64,000 nt of DNA, from positions 1-64,000 of the forward strand of contig JBAUMZ010000089.1 in the NCBI GenBank assembly GCA_049578985.1. Direction: 5' to 3'. Of the stretch, positions 1 to 7,830 are shown one piece after another (the first letter of the stretch is position 1; every line of letters starts with the position of its first letter). This DNA is from TH5896 sp049578985. Lineage in GTDB: Archaea > Thermoproteota > Nitrososphaeria > Nitrososphaerales > Nitrososphaeraceae. The notes beneath the pieces were generated by a model. It saw only the letters and a program-made list of their open reading frames with translations, did no database searches and had not been told where the DNA came from. Position numbers and translations under genes: made by a program.

Positions 1-287
1 TTTATCTTTCTTACAACTACAGTATCGCCTATAGCAACACCAGCATTATTTCGTACAAGACCATCAACACGAATTATTCCCTTACCTTCATCAGAAGGGT
101 ATAACGGCAAACACTTTGCCACCGTTCTCTTATGACTCTTACTCTTTTCTCCTCCTCTAATCTCGATAACATCTCCGGTAGAAGCGGTGAGAGAATCCAT
201 TGAGTCATAATCAATACGAGCTACTCCTCTGCCAACGTCTCTAGTATAAGCTTCAAGTATTTTCAATGAGAATGTATCGGGCTGCAC
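1..287 (-). CDS. cdc48: Cdc48/VCP-type AAA+ ATPase, N-terminal part (cut by window edge)
   Basis: The first ~95 residues of a Cdc48/p97 AAA+ unfoldase are encoded; the rest lies beyond base 1. The reading frame gives KILEAYTRDVGRGVAR, then STGDVIEI, a basic patch, KRTVAKCLPLYPSDEGKG and VRNNAGVAIGD, which is the double-psi barrel N domain that binds adaptors and ubiquitin-like substrates. No ATPase domain is visible inside the window. An in-frame stop just upstream limits the start to the GTG at 285-287 or a TTG at 264-266. GTG is preferred because a TATA-like element lies about 25 nt upstream. The gene lies downstream of tfb in the same direction, separated by 167 nt. Family call is secure; the exact start is inferred. 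Confidence 0.88.
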   Translation of the reverse strand, partial: MQPDTFSLKILEAYTRDVGRGVARIDYDSMDSLTASTGDVIEIRGGEKSKSHKRTVAKCLPLYPSDEGKGIIRVDGLVRNNAGVAIGDTVVVRKI

Positions 288-306
288 AGACTCTATTTTA
301 TCTAAT

Positions 307-316
307 TACTTATACA
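307..316 (-). promoter_or_regulatory. TATA-like element for cdc48
   Basis: On the minus strand this reads GTATAAGTAA. Its centre is about 25 nt upstream of the GTG at 287, as expected for a leaderless archaeal transcript. A second AT-rich box (GATATAAAAA, 331-340) is an alternative that would give a ~20-nt leader. Confidence 0.45.
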
Positions 317-454
317 TTTTTTGGAAACTATTTTTATATCGCGGTTACAGACTATACCATGAATGATTGCCTAGTCACCGAGAATTTGAGGATATCCCGC
401 ATACTCGTTGCGTTCCATATATTATTTGACATATGATCAATGCTGAATCAAAGG

Positions 455-1369
455 TTAGTTGAGTTGCGGGATCTTCATAGACAGCTCTTTGGTTCTGTTC
501 CTAAGGGTCACCTCTGTTACACCTCCAGCATTAGCCACCTCAATTTGAGTCCTTGGTTGGTCGTGGTTTCTACATGAAAGATAAATGACGGCTCCTGCTA
601 ATCCCATAGGATCTTTTCCTGCTGAAACTTCGCTTTTTGAAATCACACGCATGTAATCGATGGCGTATCTCTTTGTTATTTCACTTACACCTAATTTGTT
701 AGCAAGCTTTGCTACGCACTTGATTGGGTCAATCATAGGTACTTTTAAATCCAAATTCAATACTATGAGCCTGTATGTGCGGGCTAGCTCTTTGTATGAG
801 GTATTGCTTATGACTGCTATGTCATTTAAAGTCCTTGTAATGCCGGCCTCTCTACACGCAATGTAGATGGACGCACCCAATGCAGCATTTATGGTTCTCC
901 CTTTGATCATTCCCATTTCCTGAACCTTCCTATAGATATAGGCGGCTTTTTCGATAGTGGCGTGAGGTAACGATAGCTTTCCCCTCATTGCTTCAAGTTT
1001 GACAAATGCACTCTTAAGATTCCTATCGGTGGCAGACCGTGCTTGTAATCGGTAATCCCATGTCCTTAATCTTTCCATCATGACACGCATGGGGTTGTTT
1101 ATAGCCTGACCACTAGCGTCCTTGTCCGGCTTACCAATCACGGTATATAGCCCTTTATCATGTCTGGCAAGAGTGTTTGGCATTCCTACCCTACTCCTTT
1201 CCCGGTCCTGTAGCACATCAAATGATCGGCGTTCTTGGACATTTTGCTGAGACACTCGATCAGACAGAACAACTCCGCAACTGGTACATATTGTTTCACC
1301 GGAATCTGGGTCAGTTATCGTGAACTCGTAATCTGTATGATTCTTACATAATAACTTATTTCTTAACAC
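455..1369 (-). CDS. tfb: Transcription initiation factor B (TFB, TFIIB homologue)
   Basis: 304 aa, the usual length for archaeal TFB. It bridges TBP-DNA and RNA polymerase. The N-terminal zinc ribbon uses C8, H11, C28 and C31 (CKNH ... CTSCG), with His replacing one of the usual four cysteines. The B-reader/linker region (ERRSFDVLQDRERSRVG) follows, then two cyclin-fold repeats at about 105-200 and 205-300. The second repeat carries the BRE-contacting helix region (VANAGGVTEVTLRNR). Nitrososphaeria usually encode several TFBs, so this may be one paralogue among many. It is transcribed toward cdc48. A TATA-like ATATATACC lies just upstream of the start. Confidence 0.95.
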   Translation of the reverse strand: MLRNKLLCKNHTDYEFTITDPDSGETICTSCGVVLSDRVSQQNVQERRSFDVLQDRERSRVGMPNTLARHDKGLYTVIGKPDKDASGQAINNPMRVMMERLRTWDYRLQARSATDRNLKSAFVKLEAMRGKLSLPHATIEKAAYIYRKVQEMGMIKGRTINAALGASIYIACREAGITRTLNDIAVISNTSYKELARTYRLIVLNLDLKVPMIDPIKCVAKLANKLGVSEITKRYAIDYMRVISKSEVSAGKDPMGLAGAVIYLSCRNHDQPRTQIEVANAGGVTEVTLRNRTKELSMKIPQLN

Positions 1370-1782
1370 AAGGTATATATGTGCATCACATATACTTAAG
1401 TGACTCTAATTCGCGGGTCGCGTGCGTTTATCTCCCATATTTCCTATGATATCGAGCCCGTCGATACTGCATTCGCAGCTTGGGTGCCGTGTTTAGCTCT
1501 CAAAATCAAGTTTATATGACTGAAAGCAGCGCCAGCTAACTCAGAAAGCCACATGTGACCGCGACTTTTTAGGCACCGCTATGTTCATGAACAAGTTACG
1601 ACTTGACAGTGTGCGATATTCAAGATGACGCACATTAAAATTGCCTGGAGGCTATAGGACTAAAGATGAAGATATCCTCCTGCATTTCATAGACCACAAG
1701 TCATTCTTGTACAAGCGATCAAAAAAATCGTCCTAATTTACGACAGATATTTTGAAAGACAAAATCCAATATGAAGGAACGC
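1370..1782. other. Intergenic region, 413 nt, no gene recognised
   Basis: It contains the tfb promoter (AT-rich ATATAT/TATAC stretch at about 1373-1396). No convincing ORF, tRNA or box C/D RNA was seen on either strand. A small RNA cannot be excluded. Confidence 0.5.
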
Positions 1783-1974
1783 CTATCTTAATTTCTCTAT
1801 ATCCTCTAAATGAGCTCTCAATGCTTCCAATTGATCAGCCATTTCTCGATTTTCCTCCATTAGCATTTGGTTCTCATCGTATAGCCTTTTCCGCAAGTTT
1901 TTTTCGGAATCTAAAGCTTCCTGAAGAATAACAATTCTTTCTCTTAATTCCGTAACGAAGGACACGCTCATCAT
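1783..1974 (-). CDS. Small coiled-coil protein, unknown function
   Basis: 63 aa, almost entirely one predicted amphipathic helix. Heptad-spaced Leu/Ile/Met residues run from about residue 7 (LRERIVILQEALDSEKNL) to the end (LEALRAHLEDIEKL). It is rich in E, R and L, and has no cysteine, signal peptide or membrane segment. Such short coiled-coil proteins in Nitrososphaeria are annotated only as hypothetical. The length, ATG start and strongly coil-forming composition argue that it is a real gene rather than chance. It stands alone between tfb and a long spacer, so context gives no functional clue. Confidence 0.6.
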   Translation of the reverse strand: MMSVSFVTELRERIVILQEALDSEKNLRKRLYDENQMLMEENREMADQLEALRAHLEDIEKLR

Positions 1975-2510
1975 AAGGTGTCTTTGTTAATCAATTAAAA
2001 ATTCAATACGATAATTTAGTGCGGCTAATTAATTGAAAAAATTAAGCTGATCGTCTTATTGGTTGTTGTGTAAGTCCAACGCGTAGAATTTTAGATGAGT
2101 CAAATAAACTAACTCTCTTCCTTCGAAAATTAAAATACCAGCAATTCATTAAAGCCTAATACCCATGGACGAAACGTCCGACGTATAGTAGCGCGACGTA
2201 TAATATCCCGATTTGAATTTGGCTGGACTAGTTACCGATAAAATGGCTTACTTGCTCCTTTATAAAATGGCCTATCTGAAATTTCCACCAGGAAGCAGTA
2301 TTTTATTCGATCTAAATCAGTTGGCAATTAGGCAAAACATGGCGCGAGCTGGAAAAGGATCTAATTCGCAGAATTCTCAAATGATCTCGTACCCCTTCTC
2401 CTAATACGGTCCGCTGTTTTGCTGGTGAAACGTCAAATCCATCTCAATATTAGTCACAATATTAGTCACATTTATAATTGCCAGCTACTGATATCAATAA
2501 GGTATAAGGG
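1975..2510. other. Intergenic region, 536 nt, with short repeats
   Basis: No supported gene. An open frame at 2213-2404 encodes two short copies of a KMAYL-type sequence caused by a local DNA duplication (AAAATGGC..TA repeated) and looks non-coding. CGACGTATA occurs twice near 2178-2205. A perfect 12-bp tandem repeat lies at 2445-2468. Confidence 0.5.
2445..2468. repeat. Perfect tandem repeat, 2 x CAATATTAGTCA
   Basis: Two adjacent identical 12-bp copies (2445-2456 and 2457-2468) end 42 nt before the ATG of the small membrane-protein gene at 2511. The position, just upstream of where a promoter is expected, suggests an operator; this is inference. Confidence 0.6.
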
Positions 2511-2663
2511 ATGGAACGGGACATCAATCGCAGAAATTTCGATGATAAAGTGGTCGATCGACCGCAAAGGAGACGAAAAACTACAAAAAAAGGGATAATA
2601 ATTACAACCGTGATTGTTGCTGCGATTATAGGCGCCAGTTTCATCGTGTATTTCATCCCATAG
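2511..2663 (+). CDS. Small single-pass membrane protein, 50 aa
   Basis: ATG GAA CGG opens a 50-codon frame ending in TAG at 2661-2663; an in-frame TAA lies six bases upstream of the ATG, which fixes the start. Residues 1-27 are highly charged (MERDINRRNFDDK, then RPQRRRKTTKK). Residues 28-49 form one hydrophobic segment (GIIITTVIVAAIIGASF). This is the layout of a small tail- or signal-anchored protein with the basic flank in the cytoplasm. It lies 98 nt ahead of the large membrane methyltransferase-like gene on the same strand. No family is recognised. A basic linker followed by a clean transmembrane helix is unlikely in random sequence. Confidence 0.6.
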   Translation: MERDINRRNFDDKVVDRPQRRRKTTKKGIIITTVIVAAIIGASFIVYFIP

Positions 2664-2760
2664 CATCGGATTCGTAGCCTAATATAACTACACCAAGATC
2701 AGGTCAGAATTAATCTTTCAGTTCTAATTCAAAGGTGAATCTACTCAGTAATAAATTTAG

Positions 2761-5439
2761 ATGGGGTTGCTGTTTCAACATGGATTGATCACCTCGCTGG
2801 TACTATTTTATGCTATTCTTCTTGCAGTAGTGTCCTCGAGTGTATTGCTTTTAGAGCTCACTCTCACTAGAATATTCTCAATAATCCTGTGGTATGACTA
2901 TGCATTTATGGCCATATCAATCGCTTTTTTTGGCCTTGGTGTAGGTTCACTTATTGCTCATATCACTAAGAATCTACTGCGAAGGGAAATTGTCCCGATC
3001 TATTTGCTGAAATCTTCTTTGGGATTTGCAATATCTATTGGTGTTTTCCTTCTAGTAACGAGCTACTTCATTCCGCCTAGCGTAGATTTTCTTTACCTAT
3101 TCTACCTCGCATCATCATTACCTTTCTTGTTTGCAGGAATTGCTATAGCTCTTATTTTCTATTCCAGACCAAGAGATATCAGTAGACTTTATTTTCTTGA
3201 CTTAATGGGATCTGCAGCTGCTGCGCTATTGTTGGACCCATTGCTTAGAAGTTTTGGAGCTGAATACACCCTAGTTTTTGTCTCCTTGCTGATATGCGTG
3301 ACTTGTGTGCTTGGAATATTTGTCATTCGGGGAACTCACTTTTCTATTGGCGTTCCACGAATATTAAAAGTTAAAAGGTTTGGATCCAGGGGAGCAGATC
3401 TGATTCCACATGACAGACAGTATCCTAATGCAGAACAAGGTCTAAATCATAGTAATAGTGTTATAAGCCATGGGAACAGGACGCAGTTAATTAGATTGTT
3501 ATCGATTTCGCTGGGGCTTGTTACTTTTTTTTCACTGGTTTTGGCATTGAGTACCTCTTATGCAGATTTGATTTCAATTAAACCGGGAGAGAAAAAAGGA
3601 CTGTATTATCAACTTTCAAATCCAGCGGGTTTTGAACATCTTTTTACAGAGTGGAATTCGTTTTCAAGAATTGATGTGACCCGTCAAATACACAATGCGA
3701 CTCAATCTCAAAGCTTAGATGCCTCTGGAAGGTCTAGAGCCCTGGCCGCGATTGCAATAGACGCAGATGCAGACACACCAGTTATACGTTGGAATGGGAC
3801 GTCACAGGATCTGGAATGGATTAAGCGATACATGGATTTCTTGCCTTACGAAATTTCAGAGATTAACTCAACCTTGGTAATCGGTAGTGGTGGAGGCGAG
3901 GACGTTCTGACATCCTTGGCAGGAGGATCAAGGAATGTAACTGCAGTTGAAATAAACCCGCTAATCGTTGAAGCAGCAAAACGTTTTGGCCATGCTGCCG
4001 GCAACTTGTATGACCGAGATCAGGTAGAATTGGTAATTGATGAGGGGAGAAGATACTTGAGTGGTACAGATTCAAGATTTGACCTCATTATGATCAAGCT
4101 AGTAGATTCATGGGCCGCTCAACTTGCCGGTGGATATGCATTGTCTGAGAACTACCTATATACTGTAGAAGCATTCAAGCAATATTTTCAACATTTGAAT
4201 AAAGATCATGGCATGTTAGTAATGGTACGATGGAACATAGAATTACCGAGGCTAATACCTTTGATATATGAATCTCTTCGTGAATCATCGATACGGAGAA
4301 ATGGATCAGCAAATGGTGTCTTAGAGGAAAATCAAGACATCCTAAATAAGATAATTATAGTGGAAAATAAACCCGGCCTTTACTTTCTCCCCTTAAGTGA
4401 AGGATCAATTTATCCCGTGCTGGTGATGATTAAAGCTAGTGCCTTTACAAAAGATGAACTGGAAATAGTCAAGCAAAGAGTCTATGGAAGAGATGCTAGA
4501 ACAATCCTACTACCTACTGACCACGTGCAGACCGAATTTGAAGAAGCTTTATCTGACAATTTAGGATCAATTAGGTCACTTGAAGGAAAGGAAAATTCAA
4601 CCTTTTCTTCTCTTCCCTCTCCCACTGATGATTCTCCATTTTTCTTCGCAAGAGAAAGAATCCCATCACAACTAATAATACTACTTACCACTGTACTCAT
4701 TCTTTCTGGGGTGTTGTTAACTATTTTAATTTACTATTCCAAGTTAAATAAGGTGGATTTAATACCAGTTCTGTGGTCAACCAAGTACTATTTAATTTTC
4801 GCCACCTGTATTGGATTTGGTTTTATGTTCTTTGAAATCACTTTGATCCAGAAATTCCTATTAATCCTTGGAACGCCTGTCTTGGCATTAACCGTCATTC
4901 TCTTCTCGATATTGGTTGCTACAGGGGTTGGCTCGTACTCTAGCGGAAAGTTATTTCCCACAAGGCCGGATAGGGCTATTCTGATTTCCATTCCATTCCT
5001 AATCGTAATAACGATAGCATACTATGTCTTCATAAATGATGTAATTTATCAGACAATAGTTTTGCCCATCTACGAACGAATCACACTTAGTCTCGCCTTT
5101 CTTACCCCAATAGGTTTTTTAATGGGGTTCCAATTTCCATCCATCATTCGCCTAGCAACTGGGTACAAGAGAAAAGATGCCGATGCGATACAGAGTCAAA
5201 TTGGATCTAGTGGTAGTGCAGAGGAAGATAGAACTTCGGAGCAAATCAACGAAACTGAAGATCACAACGTAACGCTAATCTGGGGGGTTAACATTATTGC
5301 CTCAGTTGTAGGTTCCGTCCTAGCAGTCATTTCGTCGATGGTGGTGGGGCTTAACAATACTCTATTGGTGGGCGCTGGGTTTTACATTGGCGCATTTGGG
5401 ACAATGTTAGTAATTTCATATGTACGTCGTGATCAATAG
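2761..5439 (+). CDS. Polytopic membrane protein with spermidine-synthase-like (SAM-binding) domain
   Basis: 892 aa. Residues 1-190 hold about six membrane segments and about 245-265 one more. A soluble Rossmann methyltransferase/spermidine-synthase-like domain follows: VIGSGGGEDVL at about 373-383 is motif I, TAVEINPLIVEAA is motif II with the ribose-binding Glu, and GGYALSENYLYTVEAF resembles the spermidine-synthase loop. The C-terminal third (about 640-890) has six or seven more membrane helices. Fused membrane/spermidine-synthase proteins are widespread in environmental prokaryotes but biochemically undefined; true polyamine synthesis should not be assumed. The Asp pair that positions putrescine is not evident. 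A hydrophilic insert near 805-825 (QIGSSGSAEEDRTSEQINE) lies between two late helices. No linked polyamine genes. Confidence 0.8.
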   Translation: MGLLFQHGLITSLVLFYAILLAVVSSSVLLLELTLTRIFSIILWYDYAFMAISIAFFGLGVGSLIAHITKNLLRREIVPIYLLKSSLGFAISIGVFLLVTSYFIPPSVDFLYLFYLASSLPFLFAGIAIALIFYSRPRDISRLYFLDLMGSAAAALLLDPLLRSFGAEYTLVFVSLLICVTCVLGIFVIRGTHFSIGVPRILKVKRFGSRGADLIPHDRQYPNAEQGLNHSNSVISHGNRTQLIRLLSISLGLVTFFSLVLALSTSYADLISIKPGEKKGLYYQLSNPAGFEHLFTEWNSFSRIDVTRQIHNATQSQSLDASGRSRALAAIAIDADADTPVIRWNGTSQDLEWIKRYMDFLPYEISEINSTLVIGSGGGEDVLTSLAGGSRNVTAVEINPLIVEAAKRFGHAAGNLYDRDQVELVIDEGRRYLSGTDSRFDLIMIKLVDSWAAQLAGGYALSENYLYTVEAFKQYFQHLNKDHGMLVMVRWNIELPRLIPLIYESLRESSIRRNGSANGVLEENQDILNKIIIVENKPGLYFLPLSEGSIYPVLVMIKASAFTKDELEIVKQRVYGRDARTILLPTDHVQTEFEEALSDNLGSIRSLEGKENSTFSSLPSPTDDSPFFFARERIPSQLIILLTTVLILSGVLLTILIYYSKLNKVDLIPVLWSTKYYLIFATCIGFGFMFFEITLIQKFLLILGTPVLALTVILFSILVATGVGSYSSGKLFPTRPDRAILISIPFLIVITIAYYVFINDVIYQTIVLPIYERITLSLAFLTPIGFLMGFQFPSIIRLATGYKRKDADAIQSQIGSSGSAEEDRTSEQINETEDHNVTLIWGVNIIASVVGSVLAVISSMVVGLNNTLLVGAGFYIGAFGTMLVISYVRRDQ

Positions 5440-5677
5440 ATTGTATAGTGTGTCAACAAATGAAAAACGGGCTTACAGAAATCATGCATGCGACTCCTTG
5501 GCTTATGTATGACGGGAGTATTTTGGCCATTTCGTATTCTTATTGGATTCGTATCAAAGCGCCAGTTGGTGTAAGAATACAATTCTGTTTTCATCGGAAA
5601 ATATTGTTCAGTAGTACCTAGTGATCGTGCCCGCTACTTATTTGCCAATGTAAAAGAAATGTTTGGTGTGGCTTGGC

Positions 5678-5935
5678 TTAGTAGCAAAATAAAATCAGAC
5701 TCATCTGAGGAATTTTGAGGTGCACACGTGTTCCGTCAAATCCATCCACTTTTGATTTCGGAACCAGAAATTTATTTGTCTGGTACCGACCAAAATTTAG
5801 AACTATTATTGCATCTTTGAATTCTCCCACCACTCTACCACACAACTCTTGGTCTGACGTAGTTGCCTCACGTCTAGAATTTATTATCAAACTCCAATCG
5901 TCTATGCTATCCAATACAGATGACCACTGCGTCAA
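5678..5935 (-). CDS. PRC-barrel-like small protein, possibly frameshifted at its 3' end
   Basis: 85 aa from a TTG start. The core (GRVVGEFKDAIIVLNFGRY, then FLVPKSKVDGFDGTRVHLKIP) resembles PRC-barrel-type strand patterns in short archaeal stress-type proteins: a beta hairpin followed by a VPK...VxGFDG strand. After VHLKIP the frame degrades into MSLILFCY and stops. Reading one frame over from base 5708 gives SDESDFILLLSQ and runs to a stop at 5634-5636. That looks more protein-like, so one base may have been lost. The divergent neighbour at 6020 would share the intervening promoter region. Family assignment is tentative. Confidence 0.45.
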   Translation of the reverse strand: MTQWSSVLDSIDDWSLIINSRREATTSDQELCGRVVGEFKDAIIVLNFGRYQTNKFLVPKSKVDGFDGTRVHLKIPQMSLILFCY

Positions 5936-5987
5936 TATAACAAACTACTCTTAGGTCAAAAGGTATTTCTATGATGTCGATATCATC

Positions 5988-5998
5988 TATATATAAAT
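5988..5998 (+). promoter_or_regulatory. TATA box for the HhH protein gene
   Basis: TATATATAAAT is centred 27 nt before the ATG at 6020, the spacing of a leaderless archaeal promoter. Confidence 0.7.
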
Positions 5999-6019
5999 TT
6001 ACTAGAAGAGTATATTAGT

Positions 6020-6223
6020 ATGTCCAAAATTACTTTTGTTATGGAATATACAATTCAGGAACTAGAGATTCCTGATGGGCTCAAAGAGCTGTTGACAAGG
6101 TCGGGATTTACTTTTGACTCTATTATCTCATCTGACGTTGATCATCTTGCATCTTCACTTGGAATTGAACGTGATGTAGCAAAAATAATATTGGAAGCTG
6201 CCAAAAAACTTAAGAAAGACTAG
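6020..6223 (+). CDS. Small helix-hairpin-helix (RadA-N-like) protein
   Basis: 67 aa. After a short N-terminal strand, residues 19-66 (GLKELLTRSGFTFDSI, then DHLASSLGIERDVAKI and a helix ILEAAKKLKK) follow the pattern of the Rad51/RadA N-terminal helix-hairpin-helix domain: a helix, a 'G-at-xx-L' turn, a second helix pair and a basic C-terminus. Such a domain usually binds DNA or proteins non-specifically; here it stands alone without an ATPase. It has its own strong TATA box and lies 155 nt ahead of carA. A nucleic-acid-binding role is inferred from fold alone. Confidence 0.65.
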   Translation: MSKITFVMEYTIQELEIPDGLKELLTRSGFTFDSIISSDVDHLASSLGIERDVAKIILEAAKKLKKD

Positions 6224-6278
6224 AGCAGTGTGTATGCTCAGTCTCCGATGTCCATTGTAATCATAATCGACAAGAAAG

Positions 6279-6287
6279 TTTAAATCT
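6279..6287 (+). promoter_or_regulatory. TATA-like element upstream of carA
   Basis: TTTAAATCT sits after a purine-rich stretch (ACAAGAAAG) resembling a BRE. Transcription would begin near 6305-6312. No ATG, GTG or TTG in the carA frame lies close to that point, which is part of the start-codon problem noted for carA. Confidence 0.5.
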
Positions 6288-6378
6288 GATCAATTCAAAT
6301 TGGCTGAAGGGTTCAAATTTCGTCAACCTGATAAGATCTGATTCCAAGCTGACGGGATACATCGTACTGAAGGATGGA

Positions 6379-7572
6379 TTGATGATGAGAGGCACCGGTT
6401 TTGGTTATCCAACATATATGGAAGGGGAAGTAGTTTTTAACACGGGTATGGTAGGATATACCGAGACACTAACGGATCCTTCATACAGGGGCCAGATTTT
6501 ATGCCTAACGTATCCATTGATTGGAAACTATGGTGTTCCTGATTTCAACTTGAAAGACCAATTCGGACTTCCTAGATTTTTCGAGTCTACGTCCATTCAG
6601 GTTAGAGGGTTGATTGTTCAAAATCTTTCAACTAGCGCAAGTCATTGGAGTTCTGTTAGGACCCTCGATGAATGGTTATATGATCAAAAGATACCGGGCA
6701 TTTATGGAGTTGATACGCGTGAATTAACCAAACGACTTCGAACCCATGGAGTAATGATGGGTGCTATAAACGTCAACACGACAAGTAGCTCAAAGAGGTC
6801 CACGAAGTCAGTCGCAGTTGAAGGGAAAATAAGCTCGAGAACCCAAGGATCTAGGTTAAACCTGCTAAGGATAAAAGAGCAACTTGAAGGTTCAACTTAT
6901 GAGGGAGTAAATTTCATGCCGGAGGTTTCGACTGAAGAAGCCAAATTTTATGATTCTGTTGTCGAGGATATCAAAAGCCGCAATACTAAAAGAATAGTTC
7001 TATTGGATACCGGAACGAAGTTTAGTATAATCCGTAACATCTTGTCATCAGGATTCTCGGTAGTCGTTTTGCCTTGGGATACTGATTATGATTCACTCAA
7101 GAAATATGATCCCGCAGGGGTCGTTATAAGCAATGGACCAGGTGACCCAGAGATCTGTACAGCAACTATCAATACGGCCAAAAGACTAATTGAAGAATCG
7201 ATACCTACTTTAGGTATATGTCTTGGTAATCAGATTCTGGCGCTTGCGGCCGGGGCACGAACATACAAACTAAAATACGGCCATCGAGGTCAAAATAAAC
7301 CCTGCATTGACAAGAACAATAATACTACTTACATAACGAGTCAAAACCATGGCTATGGAATAGATGCGTTAAGCCTGCAGAAAACTGATTTTACTACCTG
7401 GTTTTACAATCCCGATGACGAGACCATAGAAGGGATTCAACATAATTCCAAACCTATCATCGGCGTACAATTTCACCCTGAGGCTTCTCCTGGACCGTAT
7501 GACTGTCTGTTTGTCTTCGAAAAATTCAGAGACATAATCAAGAATTGCGACAGTCTGACAACTGCCCATTGA
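6379..7572 (+). CDS. carA: Carbamoyl-phosphate synthase small (glutaminase) subunit
   Basis: Supplies ammonia from glutamine to CarB for carbamoyl phosphate, used in pyrimidine and arginine synthesis. The N-terminal CarA domain (GEVVFNTGMVGYTETLTDP) is followed by a class I glutamine amidotransferase with the nucleophile in GICLGNQILAL and His/Glu in QFHPEASPG. A hydrophilic stretch near 135-160 is longer than usual. The start is uncertain. The first canonical codon is TTG at 6379, followed by two ATGs. The frame is open upstream and encodes LTGYIVLKDG at 6349-6378, exactly the first beta strand expected of CarA, yet that stretch has only CTG codons as possible starts. Either a non-canonical start (CTG 6349 or 6328) is used or the 5' end is altered. 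carB follows after 258 nt. Confidence 0.92.
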   Translation: MMMRGTGFGYPTYMEGEVVFNTGMVGYTETLTDPSYRGQILCLTYPLIGNYGVPDFNLKDQFGLPRFFESTSIQVRGLIVQNLSTSASHWSSVRTLDEWLYDQKIPGIYGVDTRELTKRLRTHGVMMGAINVNTTSSSKRSTKSVAVEGKISSRTQGSRLNLLRIKEQLEGSTYEGVNFMPEVSTEEAKFYDSVVEDIKSRNTKRIVLLDTGTKFSIIRNILSSGFSVVVLPWDTDYDSLKKYDPAGVVISNGPGDPEICTATINTAKRLIEESIPTLGICLGNQILALAAGARTYKLKYGHRGQNKPCIDKNNNTTYITSQNHGYGIDALSLQKTDFTTWFYNPDDETIEGIQHNSKPIIGVQFHPEASPGPYDCLFVFEKFRDIIKNCDSLTTAH

Positions 7573-7830
7573 GACACAGTTAACTAATTTGAGCTGTTCG
7601 AAATCTCTTATAGATGATAATGAAGATACAGTAATACCTTTTTAGTTCTGCAGATAGAATTTTGTTTGGGTCAACTCTAGAAAAGAATACAGTAATATGG
7701 AACACTTTGTGATTTATTATTCGAGAAATGCATCAAAATTTGGATGTAGAGCTTTCAATCGCTCTTTATTCGCTCTGCAGCAGAATAATATTCTTTGGGA
7801 TGTTACGAGATTTACGGGGGGACAGGAGAC

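Noticed and set aside
2213..2404. 63-codon plus-strand frame
   Set aside because: It is made of a local DNA duplication, has a TTG start and no domain; probably non-coding.
5460..5621. 53-codon plus-strand frame after the spermidine-synthase-like gene
   Set aside because: No recognisable pattern, no promoter, unusual composition.
6309..6354. Hairpins GGTT/AACC and CGTCA/TGACG before carA as intron stems
   Set aside because: Neither gives a 4-bp central helix with correctly placed 3-nt bulges.
6246..6364. Inverted repeat CGATGT/ACATCG around the carA 5' end as a second BHB intron linking ATG 6248 to the carA frame
   Set aside because: The would-be central helix CCAU/ACGG has a mismatch, there is no intron-side stem, and the resulting 100-nt removal does not bring ATG 6248 into the carA frame.
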